Assembly: GCF_027853335.1 (NCBI RefSeq)
Contig: NZ_JAFEUS010000002.1
Coordinates: 2,030,514-2,094,513, forward strand
Source: Leucobacter sp. UCMA 4100
GTDB lineage: Bacteria; Actinomycetota; Actinomycetes; Actinomycetales; Microbacteriaceae
DNA length: 64,000 nt
Direction: 5' to 3'
Shown here: piece by piece, positions 42,921-51,058 of the stretch
Layout: every line of letters begins with the position of its first letter
Position numbering within the stretch: the first letter of the stretch is position 1
Made by a program: the position numbers and the translations under genes
Notes under the pieces: model-generated
What the model saw: the letters and a program-made list of their open reading frames with translations, nothing else
Databases searched by the model: none
What the model was told of the DNA's origin: nothing

Positions 42921-43616
42921 TTCTTGTCTCGGCCGAAGCGTGACATCGGTGAGATGCACGTCGGCTGGTGCATCGACCACGAAGCGAACGGTTGCGGCGA
43001 CGGAACGCGGCTGGATATAGCGTTCTGGGGTGTGCTGCTGACTCGGTATTGAGCGCTTGAGCATTGCCGTGTTCGTTTGTCCTGGCGCGAGCGTTGTGAC
43101 TCTCACTCGGCGGGGCTCTTCGTCGATGCGCAGTACGTCAGCGAGCGCTTTGAGAGCGTGCTTCGTGGCGCTATACACGGCGCTTCCCGGGACCGGCCGA
43201 GTCGAAGCGCCTGAACCGATGAATATGACGGTGCCCTCGGTCTCACGCAGTAGCGGCAGCGCTTGGCGAGTGATTCGGGCGGGGGCGAGCACGTTCGTTT
43301 CGAACTGTTCTTGCCAGACTGCGTCGGGTGCCTCGGCAACCGAGTGGTGCCCGCCGAGGGCGGCCGCGTGCACGAGCACGTCGAGCCTCTCGAGTGCGGC
43401 AACGCTCGCGCCGAGGGCTTCGGCGTCGCTCGTCAGGTCGAACTGCCAAGGCGTCGCTCCGGTTTCAGCGGTGATCGCCGCGAGGCGGGCCTCGTCGCGC
43501 CCGACGGCGATCACTTGATGGGTGGCGCTGAGCTCACGTGCGACCTCGCGGCCCATTCCGCTCGTCGCTCCGGTCACGAGTGCGACCGGCTTATGGGGTG
43601 ACGGGTGTGCTGACAC
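42906..43616 (-). CDS. Short-chain dehydrogenase/reductase
   Basis: 236 residues from GTG at 43616, which has AAGGAGA 6 bases before it and overlaps the FAD gene stop by 26 bases, so the two are translated from one message. The nucleotide-binding TGATSGMG is at residues 15-22, followed by the NVLAPARI segment, catalytic Ser in IGSGAS and YSATK (YxxxK). It oxidises or reduces a carbonyl/alcohol with NAD(P). Position in the operon with the FAD protein, divergent from the ABC importer, ties it to processing of the imported substrate. Confidence 0.85.
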   Translation of the reverse strand: MSAHPSPHKPVALVTGATSGMGREVARELSATHQVIAVGRDEARLAAITAETGATPWQFDLTSDAEALGASVAALERLDVLVHAAALGGHHSVAEAPDAVWQEQFETNVLAPARITRQALPLLRETEGTVIFIGSGASTRPVPGSAVYSATKHALKALADVLRIDEEPRRVRVTTLAPGQTNTAMLKRSIPSQQHTPERYIQPRSVAATVRFVVDAPADVHLTDVTLRPRQEIARL

Positions 43617-45633
43617 GAAGGTCTCCTTCTTGACGCTCTTCGAGGGCCGCAAACGCGGTGCGAAGCGCGCTCGCAGCCACGCGGTCGGTCTCTCGAAGCA
43701 TGGGTGGGTTGGTGCCCGGCATGGGGCTGATGACGGTTCCGTGCAACTGGTCGTCGACGGGTATGCCCGCGACGTGAATGGACGGGTCTTCGGTTCCATA
43801 TGCGCCGATGAGCTTGCCGTTTGCGGGGTTGATCTCGAACGAGCGTGTTGGCCGGCGCGCGCCGCCGCGGCTTCGCACGGTGAACCCTCGCGCGTTGCCG
43901 CCGGCGACGAGATCGCGGGTGAGGGCGTCAGCGCTCTGGGCGAGATCGTGCGACTTCATCCACGCCTCGACAAGACTCGTTGCGGTGACGCGTGAGCCCG
44001 CAACGTTTGGTGACTCGGCAACGAAACTATCGTCGGTAACGTGCACGCTTGCATTGGGGCCGATGAAGTTCACGAGCCCTGCCTCGGCGAGGGCGAGCAG
44101 TTGCTGCACGCGAAACGCAGGTGGGCCAGAGCCGACCATACCGCCGAGCGAGCTGAGCAGTCGAAACCCCGTTGCCCGAGACTCGGCATCGAAGCCGCCG
44201 AGCGTGCCAACCTGGTTCGCGACGCCCCTGGCACCGCTGATCGACCAAAGACCCGCCTTCGTTGGGCTGGCAGCGCCGAGTACCGCGTCTCGCAGATCCT
44301 GTGCCGTTCGTTCGAGCGTGTGCCGCTGGTAGGCCTCTGGCGAGCCGAAGGTGAGGTCGCCGAGCCGCATCTCAGTCATGAGGTCGAAGCGATCGCCGGG
44401 GCGAGCAATGAGTCGGGCGACTGCCTCGCCGATGAGGGCGACGGGTGCTTCGAGGTCATCGCTCTCCCGTGCGAGCGCTTCGTCGAGCGCCTGCTCGACC
44501 GTGCTCGTGAGCTGCTCTTCGCTCGCGAGCACAGCCCCCCGTGAAGCCTGTGAGAGCGTGAGAGCATGGTCGAGAAAAGCGTCAGCGACAACGCGTGGCC
44601 AGAACGTCGCATTGAAGTTGATGGGGCGTGGCACCCGCGACCAGTCGACCGAACGCACAAACCGTTGGTTGGGCGACGGGGGAAGTGCGTGGTACAGCGA
44701 CTTGGCGCGAAAAGGAGCGCCGCGGCGAGACGTGGCGTGCATGACTGGCTCGGCCCCTGACGCGTGGTAGCGAAGGCCCGAGGCGCTGTCGGCGCTCGGG
44801 GTAAAGTGGCCCCCTCGGCCAATCGTGAGCAGTGAGACGGTGTCGAAGAAACTCATGCCGAGGCCCCGAATGATGCTTGCGCTGCCGGGTTCGATCTGGC
44901 TGAGATCTTGCTCAATGGGGCTGCCGGGTTTCACCCAGGTGAGCCCGGGGCGGCTTTGTACTCTGCGTTCGAAAGCCTGCTCCTCGGGTGAGTCGGCCGC
45001 GGGCAGCCACCCGGTCGCGAGAATCACGGCATCGGCGGCGACGCTCGTTCCGTCGCTGAGGGAGATGAGCGTGCGGTTGCTTGGCAGTTGCGCTTTGAGG
45101 TGCGCTACCGAGATGGCGCGCGCCGTGTGGTGATGCACCGTCGCGTAGGGCTTTACGAGAGACTCGGCACGGCTGAAGGCCCACCCGAGATACTCGCCGT
45201 AGAGTGCCCTGCTCGGGTGCGACTCGGGTTTGAGTGCGGCGAGCTCTTCGCGGTATACCTCGGCGAGCGTCGCTGGTGGCCGAAAGTGCCTGAACGTTTC
45301 GACGTGTGCCGCGGCGATGCCCGGCGTCTCTTCGTCGCGCAGGAGGGCGCACCACTCATAGAGTGTGGGGCCCTCGACGACGGGGCCTGAGACGGTGCTT
45401 CCAGGTTCAGTAAACAGGGTTACCGCGTGGGCGAGCGTGTTCATGCACAGGTCGCGCGGCTGGTCGGTGCGCCAGATGCGGCCAGCTCCGCGAGGAGCGT
45501 CGTCGATGACGTGAATGTCGAGGGGTGGGGTGTGGGTGAGGGTGCCGAGATGGGCGCCAATGCGTTCGAGCAGAGAGGCGCCGCGAGGGCCTGCCCCCAC
45601 GAGGGCGATGGTTGCTCTTGGTGTTGTGTGCAT
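43591..45633 (-). CDS. Large FAD/NAD(P)-binding protein
   Basis: 680 residues. The N-terminus has the dinucleotide fold ALVGAGPRGASLLERI with GAGPRG at 13-18, and the DDAPRGAGRIWRTDQP segment typical of the FAD-NAD(P)-binding family PF13454. A second Rossmann-like motif is IIRGLGMSFFDTVSLL. The size (about 650-700) and gene context match flavoproteins found with KPN_01854-type transporters. It may hydroxylate or otherwise oxidise a small amine or sulfur compound, by analogy with related N-hydroxylases; this is inference. The start at 45633 has only a weak AACAGG. It is divergent from the binding-protein gene, with a shared operator-like motif between. Confidence 0.8.
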   Translation of the reverse strand: MHTTPRATIALVGAGPRGASLLERIGAHLGTLTHTPPLDIHVIDDAPRGAGRIWRTDQPRDLCMNTLAHAVTLFTEPGSTVSGPVVEGPTLYEWCALLRDEETPGIAAAHVETFRHFRPPATLAEVYREELAALKPESHPSRALYGEYLGWAFSRAESLVKPYATVHHHTARAISVAHLKAQLPSNRTLISLSDGTSVAADAVILATGWLPAADSPEEQAFERRVQSRPGLTWVKPGSPIEQDLSQIEPGSASIIRGLGMSFFDTVSLLTIGRGGHFTPSADSASGLRYHASGAEPVMHATSRRGAPFRAKSLYHALPPSPNQRFVRSVDWSRVPRPINFNATFWPRVVADAFLDHALTLSQASRGAVLASEEQLTSTVEQALDEALARESDDLEAPVALIGEAVARLIARPGDRFDLMTEMRLGDLTFGSPEAYQRHTLERTAQDLRDAVLGAASPTKAGLWSISGARGVANQVGTLGGFDAESRATGFRLLSSLGGMVGSGPPAFRVQQLLALAEAGLVNFIGPNASVHVTDDSFVAESPNVAGSRVTATSLVEAWMKSHDLAQSADALTRDLVAGGNARGFTVRSRGGARRPTRSFEINPANGKLIGAYGTEDPSIHVAGIPVDDQLHGTVISPMPGTNPPMLRETDRVAASALRTAFAALEERQEGDLRVSTPVTP

Positions 45634-45709
45634 GCCTGTTAGGTATAGGTGATGTTCGCTTCGAAGTGGTGCTGTGTGACTTTGTGTTACACGTTGACTT
45701 TAGATTAGC

Positions 45710-45724
45710 TTATGTGAGACATAA
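45710..45724. promoter_or_regulatory. Shared motif site 2 (TTATGTGAGACATAA), divergent FAD/ABC promoter region
   Basis: TTATGT and ACATAA are perfect 6-base inverted repeats around GAG. The site lies in the 170-bp divergent region, just after a TTGACT box (45694-45699), so a bound protein would act on transcription of the binding-protein gene and possibly of the FAD gene. Confidence 0.65.
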
Positions 45725-45803
45725 TAATATCTTCTAGTTACGTTATGCGAATCTCGCCCGGGTGACAAGCCCGGGTGCCAACACCACCTTGAAGGAGCCA
45801 CAC

Positions 45804-47447
45804 ATGAAACGCCGAAGAACAGCCTGGGTCTCAGCCATCGCGATCACTGCCATTGCGCTGACGGGCTGCTCGGCACAGGGAAACTCCGACCAATCGGGGT
45901 CTGGAGCCAAGGGCGGGTCGAACACGCTCACCTACCTCGAGCCGCAAACCTGGACAACCCTGTACGCGCCATCGGGTGGCTTTTACCCGAACGGCGGCAT
46001 CCTGAACCAGATCACCGATCGCCTGCTGTATCAAGATCCAGAGAGCCTCGAACTGAGCCCGTGGATCGCCGAGGAGCTTCCCGAGGTGAACGGTGACGCG
46101 ACCGAGTACACCTTCACCATTCGCGAGGGTGTGACCTACTCAGACGGGTCACCCCTCGACGCTGAAAACGTCGTGAAGAACTTCGAGCTCTACGGCAAGG
46201 GCGATACCGACCGGGGCCTGCCCGTCTCAGAGGCCATCAACAATTACGACCGTGCAGAGGCGGTTGACGCGCGCACGGTGAAGTTCTTCTTCACCGCACC
46301 GTCACCGGGGTTTGCGCAGGCCGTTTCTACGATCAACTCAGGTCTCGTCTCGAACGATACGCTCGACCGAACGAGCGACGAGTTCGGGCCGGGCAACGCG
46401 GCAGAGATCATCGGGAGCGGCCCATTTGTGGTTGACAACGAGCAAATTGGGCAGCAGCTTAACCTCGTGACCCGCGACGATTACGACTGGGCGCCCGCAG
46501 CCAGAGCGCACCAGGGTGCTGCCGAGATTGATGGGGTGAACTTCATACTCGCTGCCGAATCGAGCGTTCGGGTGGGCACGGTTGTCGCCGGTCAGGCTGA
46601 TATTGCGAGGCAAATTCCTGCCCCAGACGAAGTGCAGTTTGAAGCCCCGGGGCTCAGCATCGTGGCCGCGAGTACGAACGGCGTCAACAACGGCCTGAAC
46701 TTCAGGTTTGGTCACCCCCTGCTCGAGGACATTCGGGTGCGGCAGGCCCTCATTCACGCGATTGATCGGGAGCAGATCGTTTCGACGCTCTTCTCCGGGA
46801 GCTACCCGCTTGCGACCGGAGTGCTCGCACAGAGCGCGTTAGGGTACGTTGACACCTCTGACTACTACGAATACGACGTGGCCAAAGCGCAAGCCCTGCT
46901 CGACGAGGCAGGCTGGGTCGTCGGCAGCGACGGCATTCGCGAGAAAGACGGAAAGAAACTCGAGCTCACCTTTAACGAAGCGCTCCCGCAGCCACGTTCG
47001 AAAGACGTGGTGACGCTCGTGCAAGACCAGCTTTCGGCCATTGGCGTGGGCGTAGACATCATCTCGGGCGACCAGGTCGCGCAGGACACTGCGAAACAAG
47101 ACATCGACACAGTGCAGGTCTACCACTCGATGGTCGGTCGCGCAGACTTCGACGTGCTGAAGTCGCAGTACTACTCGACCAACCGAAACTCGTTGCTCAA
47201 TCTCAATGGGGCCACCGGCGAACTCTACGATCCCGAGCTTGATGAACTGCTCGAACGTATTGCCTCGGTGAGTACCGTTGAGGAGCGGCAGGCCGCCTCG
47301 GCGGCTGCGCAACAGCACCTCGCCGAGCAGGCCTACGTGCTGCCGTTCTTCGAAGAGTCGCAGGTCTTTGGGCTCACCGACCGGGTGCAGGGCTTCACGA
47401 CCGAGTCGATTGGTCGCCCCTCGTTCTACGATGTGAGCCTGAAGTAA
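45804..47447 (+). CDS. Peptide/opine-type ABC transporter substrate-binding lipoprotein
   Basis: 547 residues from ATG at 45804 with GAAGGAG at 45791-45797. The signal peptide ends in the lipobox ALTGC with Cys22 as lipidation site. The SBP_bac_5 fold is clear: ITDRLLYQDPESLELSPWIAEELPE, TYSDGSPLDAENVVKNF, the HPLLEDIRVRQALIHAIDRE hinge block and a C-terminal closing helix. It looks to me like the KPN_01854 binding-protein family (recalled, not searched). It captures substrate outside the membrane for the two permeases and fused ATPase that follow without gaps. Confidence 0.88.
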   Translation: MKRRRTAWVSAIAITAIALTGCSAQGNSDQSGSGAKGGSNTLTYLEPQTWTTLYAPSGGFYPNGGILNQITDRLLYQDPESLELSPWIAEELPEVNGDATEYTFTIREGVTYSDGSPLDAENVVKNFELYGKGDTDRGLPVSEAINNYDRAEAVDARTVKFFFTAPSPGFAQAVSTINSGLVSNDTLDRTSDEFGPGNAAEIIGSGPFVVDNEQIGQQLNLVTRDDYDWAPAARAHQGAAEIDGVNFILAAESSVRVGTVVAGQADIARQIPAPDEVQFEAPGLSIVAASTNGVNNGLNFRFGHPLLEDIRVRQALIHAIDREQIVSTLFSGSYPLATGVLAQSALGYVDTSDYYEYDVAKAQALLDEAGWVVGSDGIREKDGKKLELTFNEALPQPRSKDVVTLVQDQLSAIGVGVDIISGDQVAQDTAKQDIDTVQVYHSMVGRADFDVLKSQYYSTNRNSLLNLNGATGELYDPELDELLERIASVSTVEERQAASAAAQQHLAEQAYVLPFFEESQVFGLTDRVQGFTTESIGRPSFYDVSLK

Positions 47448-48428
47448 ATGACCCCGCGCACACTCCTTCGCCGCGTGCTCCAGGCCGTGGTGGTGCTTTG
47501 GCTCGCCTACACCGGGGCCTACATCTTGCTCGCCGCGTTGCCCGGTGACTCGATCATGGCCCGGTATGGCAGCCCAGAGCTTGGCCTCACCGAAGCGCAG
47601 CTCACCGAGATTCGAGCCTCGTATGGCGTCGACAGGCCCTTGATCGAGCGTTACCTCGAATCGATCGGTGCCTTCTTGACGGGCGACCTCGGGTACTCCG
47701 CGCAGAGCGGGGCCAAGGTCTCGCAACTGCTCGCCGAGGCGCTGCCTTCGAGCCTCGCGCTCGCCGGATTCGCGATCGTCGGGGCAGGGTTTCTTGGGGT
47801 CGTGATCGCGTTTACCGCGAGCTACGGTAAGGGTGCGTGGCTGCGTGGGCTCTTTCGCAACATTCCCCCGCTGTTCGTGTCGCTCCCGGTCTTTTGGGTG
47901 GGCATCGTGCTCATTCAACTGGTGTCGTTTCAAATGGGGCTCATCCCGGTGATCGGGGCGAGCGAGGCGCAGGCGCTCGTGCTGCCCGTGCTCACCCTCA
48001 TGGTCCCGATCGCTGCCCCCATTGCCCAGGTGTTCTTGCGCAGCATTGACGAGGTGCGCGAGCAGCCCTTTATCGCGGTTGCGAAGGCGAGAGGGGCGAA
48101 CACGAGCTGGCTTCTGTGGCGCAACGTCGCCCCGAACGCGCTCCTGCCCGTCATCACCATGTCGGGTCTGCTCTTCGGTGAGCTTATCGGCGGCGCGATT
48201 GTCACTGAAGCGGTGTTCGCGAGGCCGGGCATTGGCAGCCTCACCGCTCAAGCCGTGGCAAGTCGGGACACCCCAGTGCTCCTCGCGGTTGTGGTGATTG
48301 CGACGCTGCTCTTTGTCACGATCAACCTCATTGTTGACCTGCTGTACCCGGTACTCGACGCGAGGTTGAGGCAGCCCCGGCGGGGTCGTTCGGCAGCTCC
48401 TCTCGAATTGGAACAGGTGACGTCATGA
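47448..48428 (+). CDS. Peptide-type ABC permease (DppB-like)
   Basis: 326 residues. The ATG follows the binding-protein stop directly (TAAATG). Six hydrophobic helices, an N-terminal segment MARYGSPELGLTEAQLTEIR typical of DppB/OppB proteins, and the EAA coupling loop AKARGANTSWLLWRNVAPNA near residue 205-225. It forms half of the transmembrane channel. The next gene overlaps in ATGA. Confidence 0.92.
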   Translation: MTPRTLLRRVLQAVVVLWLAYTGAYILLAALPGDSIMARYGSPELGLTEAQLTEIRASYGVDRPLIERYLESIGAFLTGDLGYSAQSGAKVSQLLAEALPSSLALAGFAIVGAGFLGVVIAFTASYGKGAWLRGLFRNIPPLFVSLPVFWVGIVLIQLVSFQMGLIPVIGASEAQALVLPVLTLMVPIAAPIAQVFLRSIDEVREQPFIAVAKARGANTSWLLWRNVAPNALLPVITMSGLLFGELIGGAIVTEAVFARPGIGSLTAQAVASRDTPVLLAVVVIATLLFVTINLIVDLLYPVLDARLRQPRRGRSAAPLELEQVTS

Positions 48429-49300
48429 GTGCGAACCCAACAACGCTTCAACCGGTGAAAGCTGAGGTGGGCGTTTCACGGAGCGCGTGGCGCTCACTGC
48501 TCACACCAGCGGTGCTCGTGCCCGGCTTCGTGCTGCTCATCGCTGTGGTCTGGGCCCTTGTGCCCTCTCTCTTCACGGGTTATGACCCGATCGAGGCGGT
48601 CTCACCTGCGCTCCAGCCGCCAAGCGCCGAGCACTGGTTTGGCACTGACGCGACGGGGCGTGACCTCTTCGCCAGGGTCGTGCACGGTGCCTCGCAGTCG
48701 CTTTCGGCGGCGCTCCTCGCGGTGCTTGTGGGGCTCGTATTCGGAACCCTGATCGGTGTCATCGCGGGTGCAGTCCAGGGCGTCGTCGAAGAGGTGCTCA
48801 TGCGCTTTGTTGACGTGCTGCTCGCGATTCCAACCCTGCTGCTCTCGCTGAGCATTGTGATTCTGCTCGGCTTCGGCACGGCGAACGCGGCGATCGCTGT
48901 GGGCGTCACCTCGGTCGCGGTGTTTGCCCGGTTGAGTCGCTCGCAGGTCGTGAGCGTGCGCGCGAGCGAGTTCGTTGAGGCGGCCTATGGCTCCGGCGGC
49001 ACCTTCGCGAGTGTGCTGTGGCGCCATATTTTGCCAAACTCGCTCACACCGGTGATCGCGCTTGCTGCGCTGCAATTCGGCAGCGCGATCTTGCAGATTT
49101 CAACGCTCGGGTTTCTTGGCTACGGCGCACCGCCGCCAACGCCAGAGTGGGGGCTGCTCATAGCCGAGGGGCGCAATTACATTGCGACGGCTTGGTGGCT
49201 CACCCTGCTGCCGGGCCTCGTTGTCGTGCTCATTGTGCTCTCGACGAACCGCCTAAGCCAGTTCATTACTGACCGTGAACGAAAGGGGGCAGCGGCATGA
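48425..49300 (+). CDS. Peptide-type ABC permease (DppC-like)
   Basis: 291 residues. The N-terminal helix leads into the DppC-type block HWFGTDATGRDLFARVVHGA; the EAA loop reads EAAYGSGGTFASVLWRHILPNS. The C-terminal motif GYGAPPPTPEWGLLIAEGRN is diagnostic of this family. It overlaps both neighbours by 4 bases (ATGA), so the operon is tightly coupled at translation. Confidence 0.92.
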   Translation: MSANPTTLQPVKAEVGVSRSAWRSLLTPAVLVPGFVLLIAVVWALVPSLFTGYDPIEAVSPALQPPSAEHWFGTDATGRDLFARVVHGASQSLSAALLAVLVGLVFGTLIGVIAGAVQGVVEEVLMRFVDVLLAIPTLLLSLSIVILLGFGTANAAIAVGVTSVAVFARLSRSQVVSVRASEFVEAAYGSGGTFASVLWRHILPNSLTPVIALAALQFGSAILQISTLGFLGYGAPPPTPEWGLLIAEGRNYIATAWWLTLLPGLVVVLIVLSTNRLSQFITDRERKGAAA

Positions 49301-50940
49301 CCGCCCCACAACAGCTTCTTCGTATTCGTGACCTTGAGGTCGAATACGAGACCTCACGCGGCCCGGCAAAAGCGGTTCGTGGCGTGAGTCTCGACGTGAA
49401 GCCCGGCGAGGTGACTGCGGTGGTCGGCGAGTCTGGCTCTGGCAAGACGACGATTGCGCAGTCGGCCATCGGGTTGCTCGCGGCCAATGGCCGGGTGACG
49501 AAGGGCAGTGTCGTGCTCGACGAACGAAAGCTCGGTTCGACCGAACTTCTCGGGCTTACTGAGCGGCGCTGGCAAGACCTGCGTGGTCGCTGCATTGGCC
49601 TCGTGCCGCAGGATCCGAGCAACTCGCTCAACCCGGTGCAAACGATCGGCAAGAGCATCAGCGAGTCGTTGCGCATTCACGGACAGGCGAGCAAGGCCGA
49701 GGTGGCAGAACGGGTGCATGCCCTGCTCGAGAGGGTGGGCATCGATCAGCCCCTGCGGCGAGCAAAGCAGCACCCTCACGAGCTCTCTGGCGGCATGCGT
49801 CAGCGGGTACTCATCGCCGCGGCGATCGCCAACGATCCCGAACTCATCATCGCCGACGAGCCGACCTCTGCGCTCGACGTGACCGTGCAGCGCAGGGTGC
49901 TCGACTTGCTCGACGAGCTGCGTGAGAGCTCTGGCATGGGCATGCTCTTCATTACGCACGACCTCGCGGTTGCGGCGGATCGCGCCGATACCGTCGTGGT
50001 CATGCGAAACGGCGAGGTACAGGAGCAGCGCCCGAGCGCGCAGGTGCTCACGCGCCCCGCGGCCGCGTACACGAAGCAGCTCATGAGCGATGCGCCCTCG
50101 TTCGGTCGAGTGGTTGAGCGGGAGAGTGTGCGCACGGTAGCCGCCGATGAGACGCCCCTGCTCGAAGTGCGTGGGCTGAGGCAGGAGTTCGGGCGAGGGG
50201 CCGACGCGTTTGTCGCGGTGAACGACGTGTCGTTTACGGTGGCGCGGGGCACAACCCACGCGATTGTGGGTGAGTCGGGCTCTGGCAAAACGACGACGGG
50301 TCGCGCGATCGCGGGCTTTTCGGCGCCCACGGCTGGCAACATTACGGTCGCCGGCGTTGAGGTGACAACGCTCCGGGGCGCCGCGCTGCGTGAGTTTCGG
50401 CGCGAGACACAACTCGTCTACCAGAATCCCTACGGGTCGTTAAACCCGAGGCATTCGATCGGGCAGATACTCGCTGAGCCGCTGCGCAACTTTCGCATTG
50501 GGTCGCGTGGCGAACATGCGAGCAAGGTCGCCGAAGCGCTCGACCTGGTGGCGCTTCCAACGAGCTTTGCTCACCGGAAGCCACGCGAGCTCTCAGGAGG
50601 GCAACGACAACGGGTTGCGATCGCGAGGGCGCTCATCATTGAGCCAGAGCTCGTCGTGCTTGACGAAGCTGTTTCGGCGCTCGATGTGACCGTTCAAGCG
50701 CAGGTGTTGCGGTTGCTTGCGAGCCTGCAGGCTGAGCTCGGGCTCACCTACGTGTTCATCTCGCACGACCTCGCGGTGGTGCGACAAATCTCTGACACCG
50801 TCTCGGTGTTGCAGCACGGCGTTCAAGTCGAGCAGGGGGCCTCTGCCGAGGTGTTTGCCCACGCCAAGCACCCTTACACGCAGAGTCTCATCGACGCGAT
50901 TCCGGGCACGAAGAGAGTCGCTGGGCACTGGGTGATTTAG
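49297..50940 (+). CDS. Fused dual ATPase of a peptide-type ABC transporter (DppD-DppF)
   Basis: 547 residues with two complete nucleotide-binding domains that are separate proteins in many bacteria. Domain 1: Walker A GESGSGKTT near 44-52, signature LSGGMRQR, Walker B IIADEPTSALD. Domain 2: Walker A GESGSGKTT near 326-334, signature LSGGQRQR, Walker B VVLDEAVSALD. Both keep the switch histidine (THDLAVA, SHDLAVV), so both ATP sites should work. It drives import through the two permeases just upstream. It is the last gene of the operon; metE follows after 118 bp. Confidence 0.92.
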   Translation: MTAPQQLLRIRDLEVEYETSRGPAKAVRGVSLDVKPGEVTAVVGESGSGKTTIAQSAIGLLAANGRVTKGSVVLDERKLGSTELLGLTERRWQDLRGRCIGLVPQDPSNSLNPVQTIGKSISESLRIHGQASKAEVAERVHALLERVGIDQPLRRAKQHPHELSGGMRQRVLIAAAIANDPELIIADEPTSALDVTVQRRVLDLLDELRESSGMGMLFITHDLAVAADRADTVVVMRNGEVQEQRPSAQVLTRPAAAYTKQLMSDAPSFGRVVERESVRTVAADETPLLEVRGLRQEFGRGADAFVAVNDVSFTVARGTTHAIVGESGSGKTTTGRAIAGFSAPTAGNITVAGVEVTTLRGAALREFRRETQLVYQNPYGSLNPRHSIGQILAEPLRNFRIGSRGEHASKVAEALDLVALPTSFAHRKPRELSGGQRQRVAIARALIIEPELVVLDEAVSALDVTVQAQVLRLLASLQAELGLTYVFISHDLAVVRQISDTVSVLQHGVQVEQGASAEVFAHAKHPYTQSLIDAIPGTKRVAGHWVI

Positions 50941-50964
50941 CGTTTTTCGGGTGAGCCCTGAACG

Positions 50965-50979
50965 TCATATGAGTCATAG
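50965..50979. promoter_or_regulatory. Shared motif site 3 (TCATATGAGTCATAG), upstream of metE
   Basis: Contains the perfect 11-base palindrome TATGAGTCATA (50968-50978) and aligns with the sites at 41605 and 45710. It lies 80 bases before the metE start. No SAM, SAH or cobalamin riboswitch features are evident in the 118-bp gap. Confidence 0.6.
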
Positions 50980-51058
50980 TTCGTCATGAAACTTGTTGAG
51001 TTTCGCGGGGCTTCTTACAGTCGTTGTACATCTGCTGAGCAACGCTGGAGGATCAACG

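Noticed and set aside
46839-48251. Long open frame on the minus strand (about 470 codons) opposite the ABC binding protein and permease
   Set aside because: It mirrors the codon pattern of the plus-strand genes, is rich in His/Arg/Asp as expected of an antisense shadow, and has no recognisable domain.
50941-51058. SAM, SAH or cobalamin riboswitch before metE
   Set aside because: Only 118 bp are available and I see no conserved riboswitch helices; the palindromic motif suggests protein-based control.
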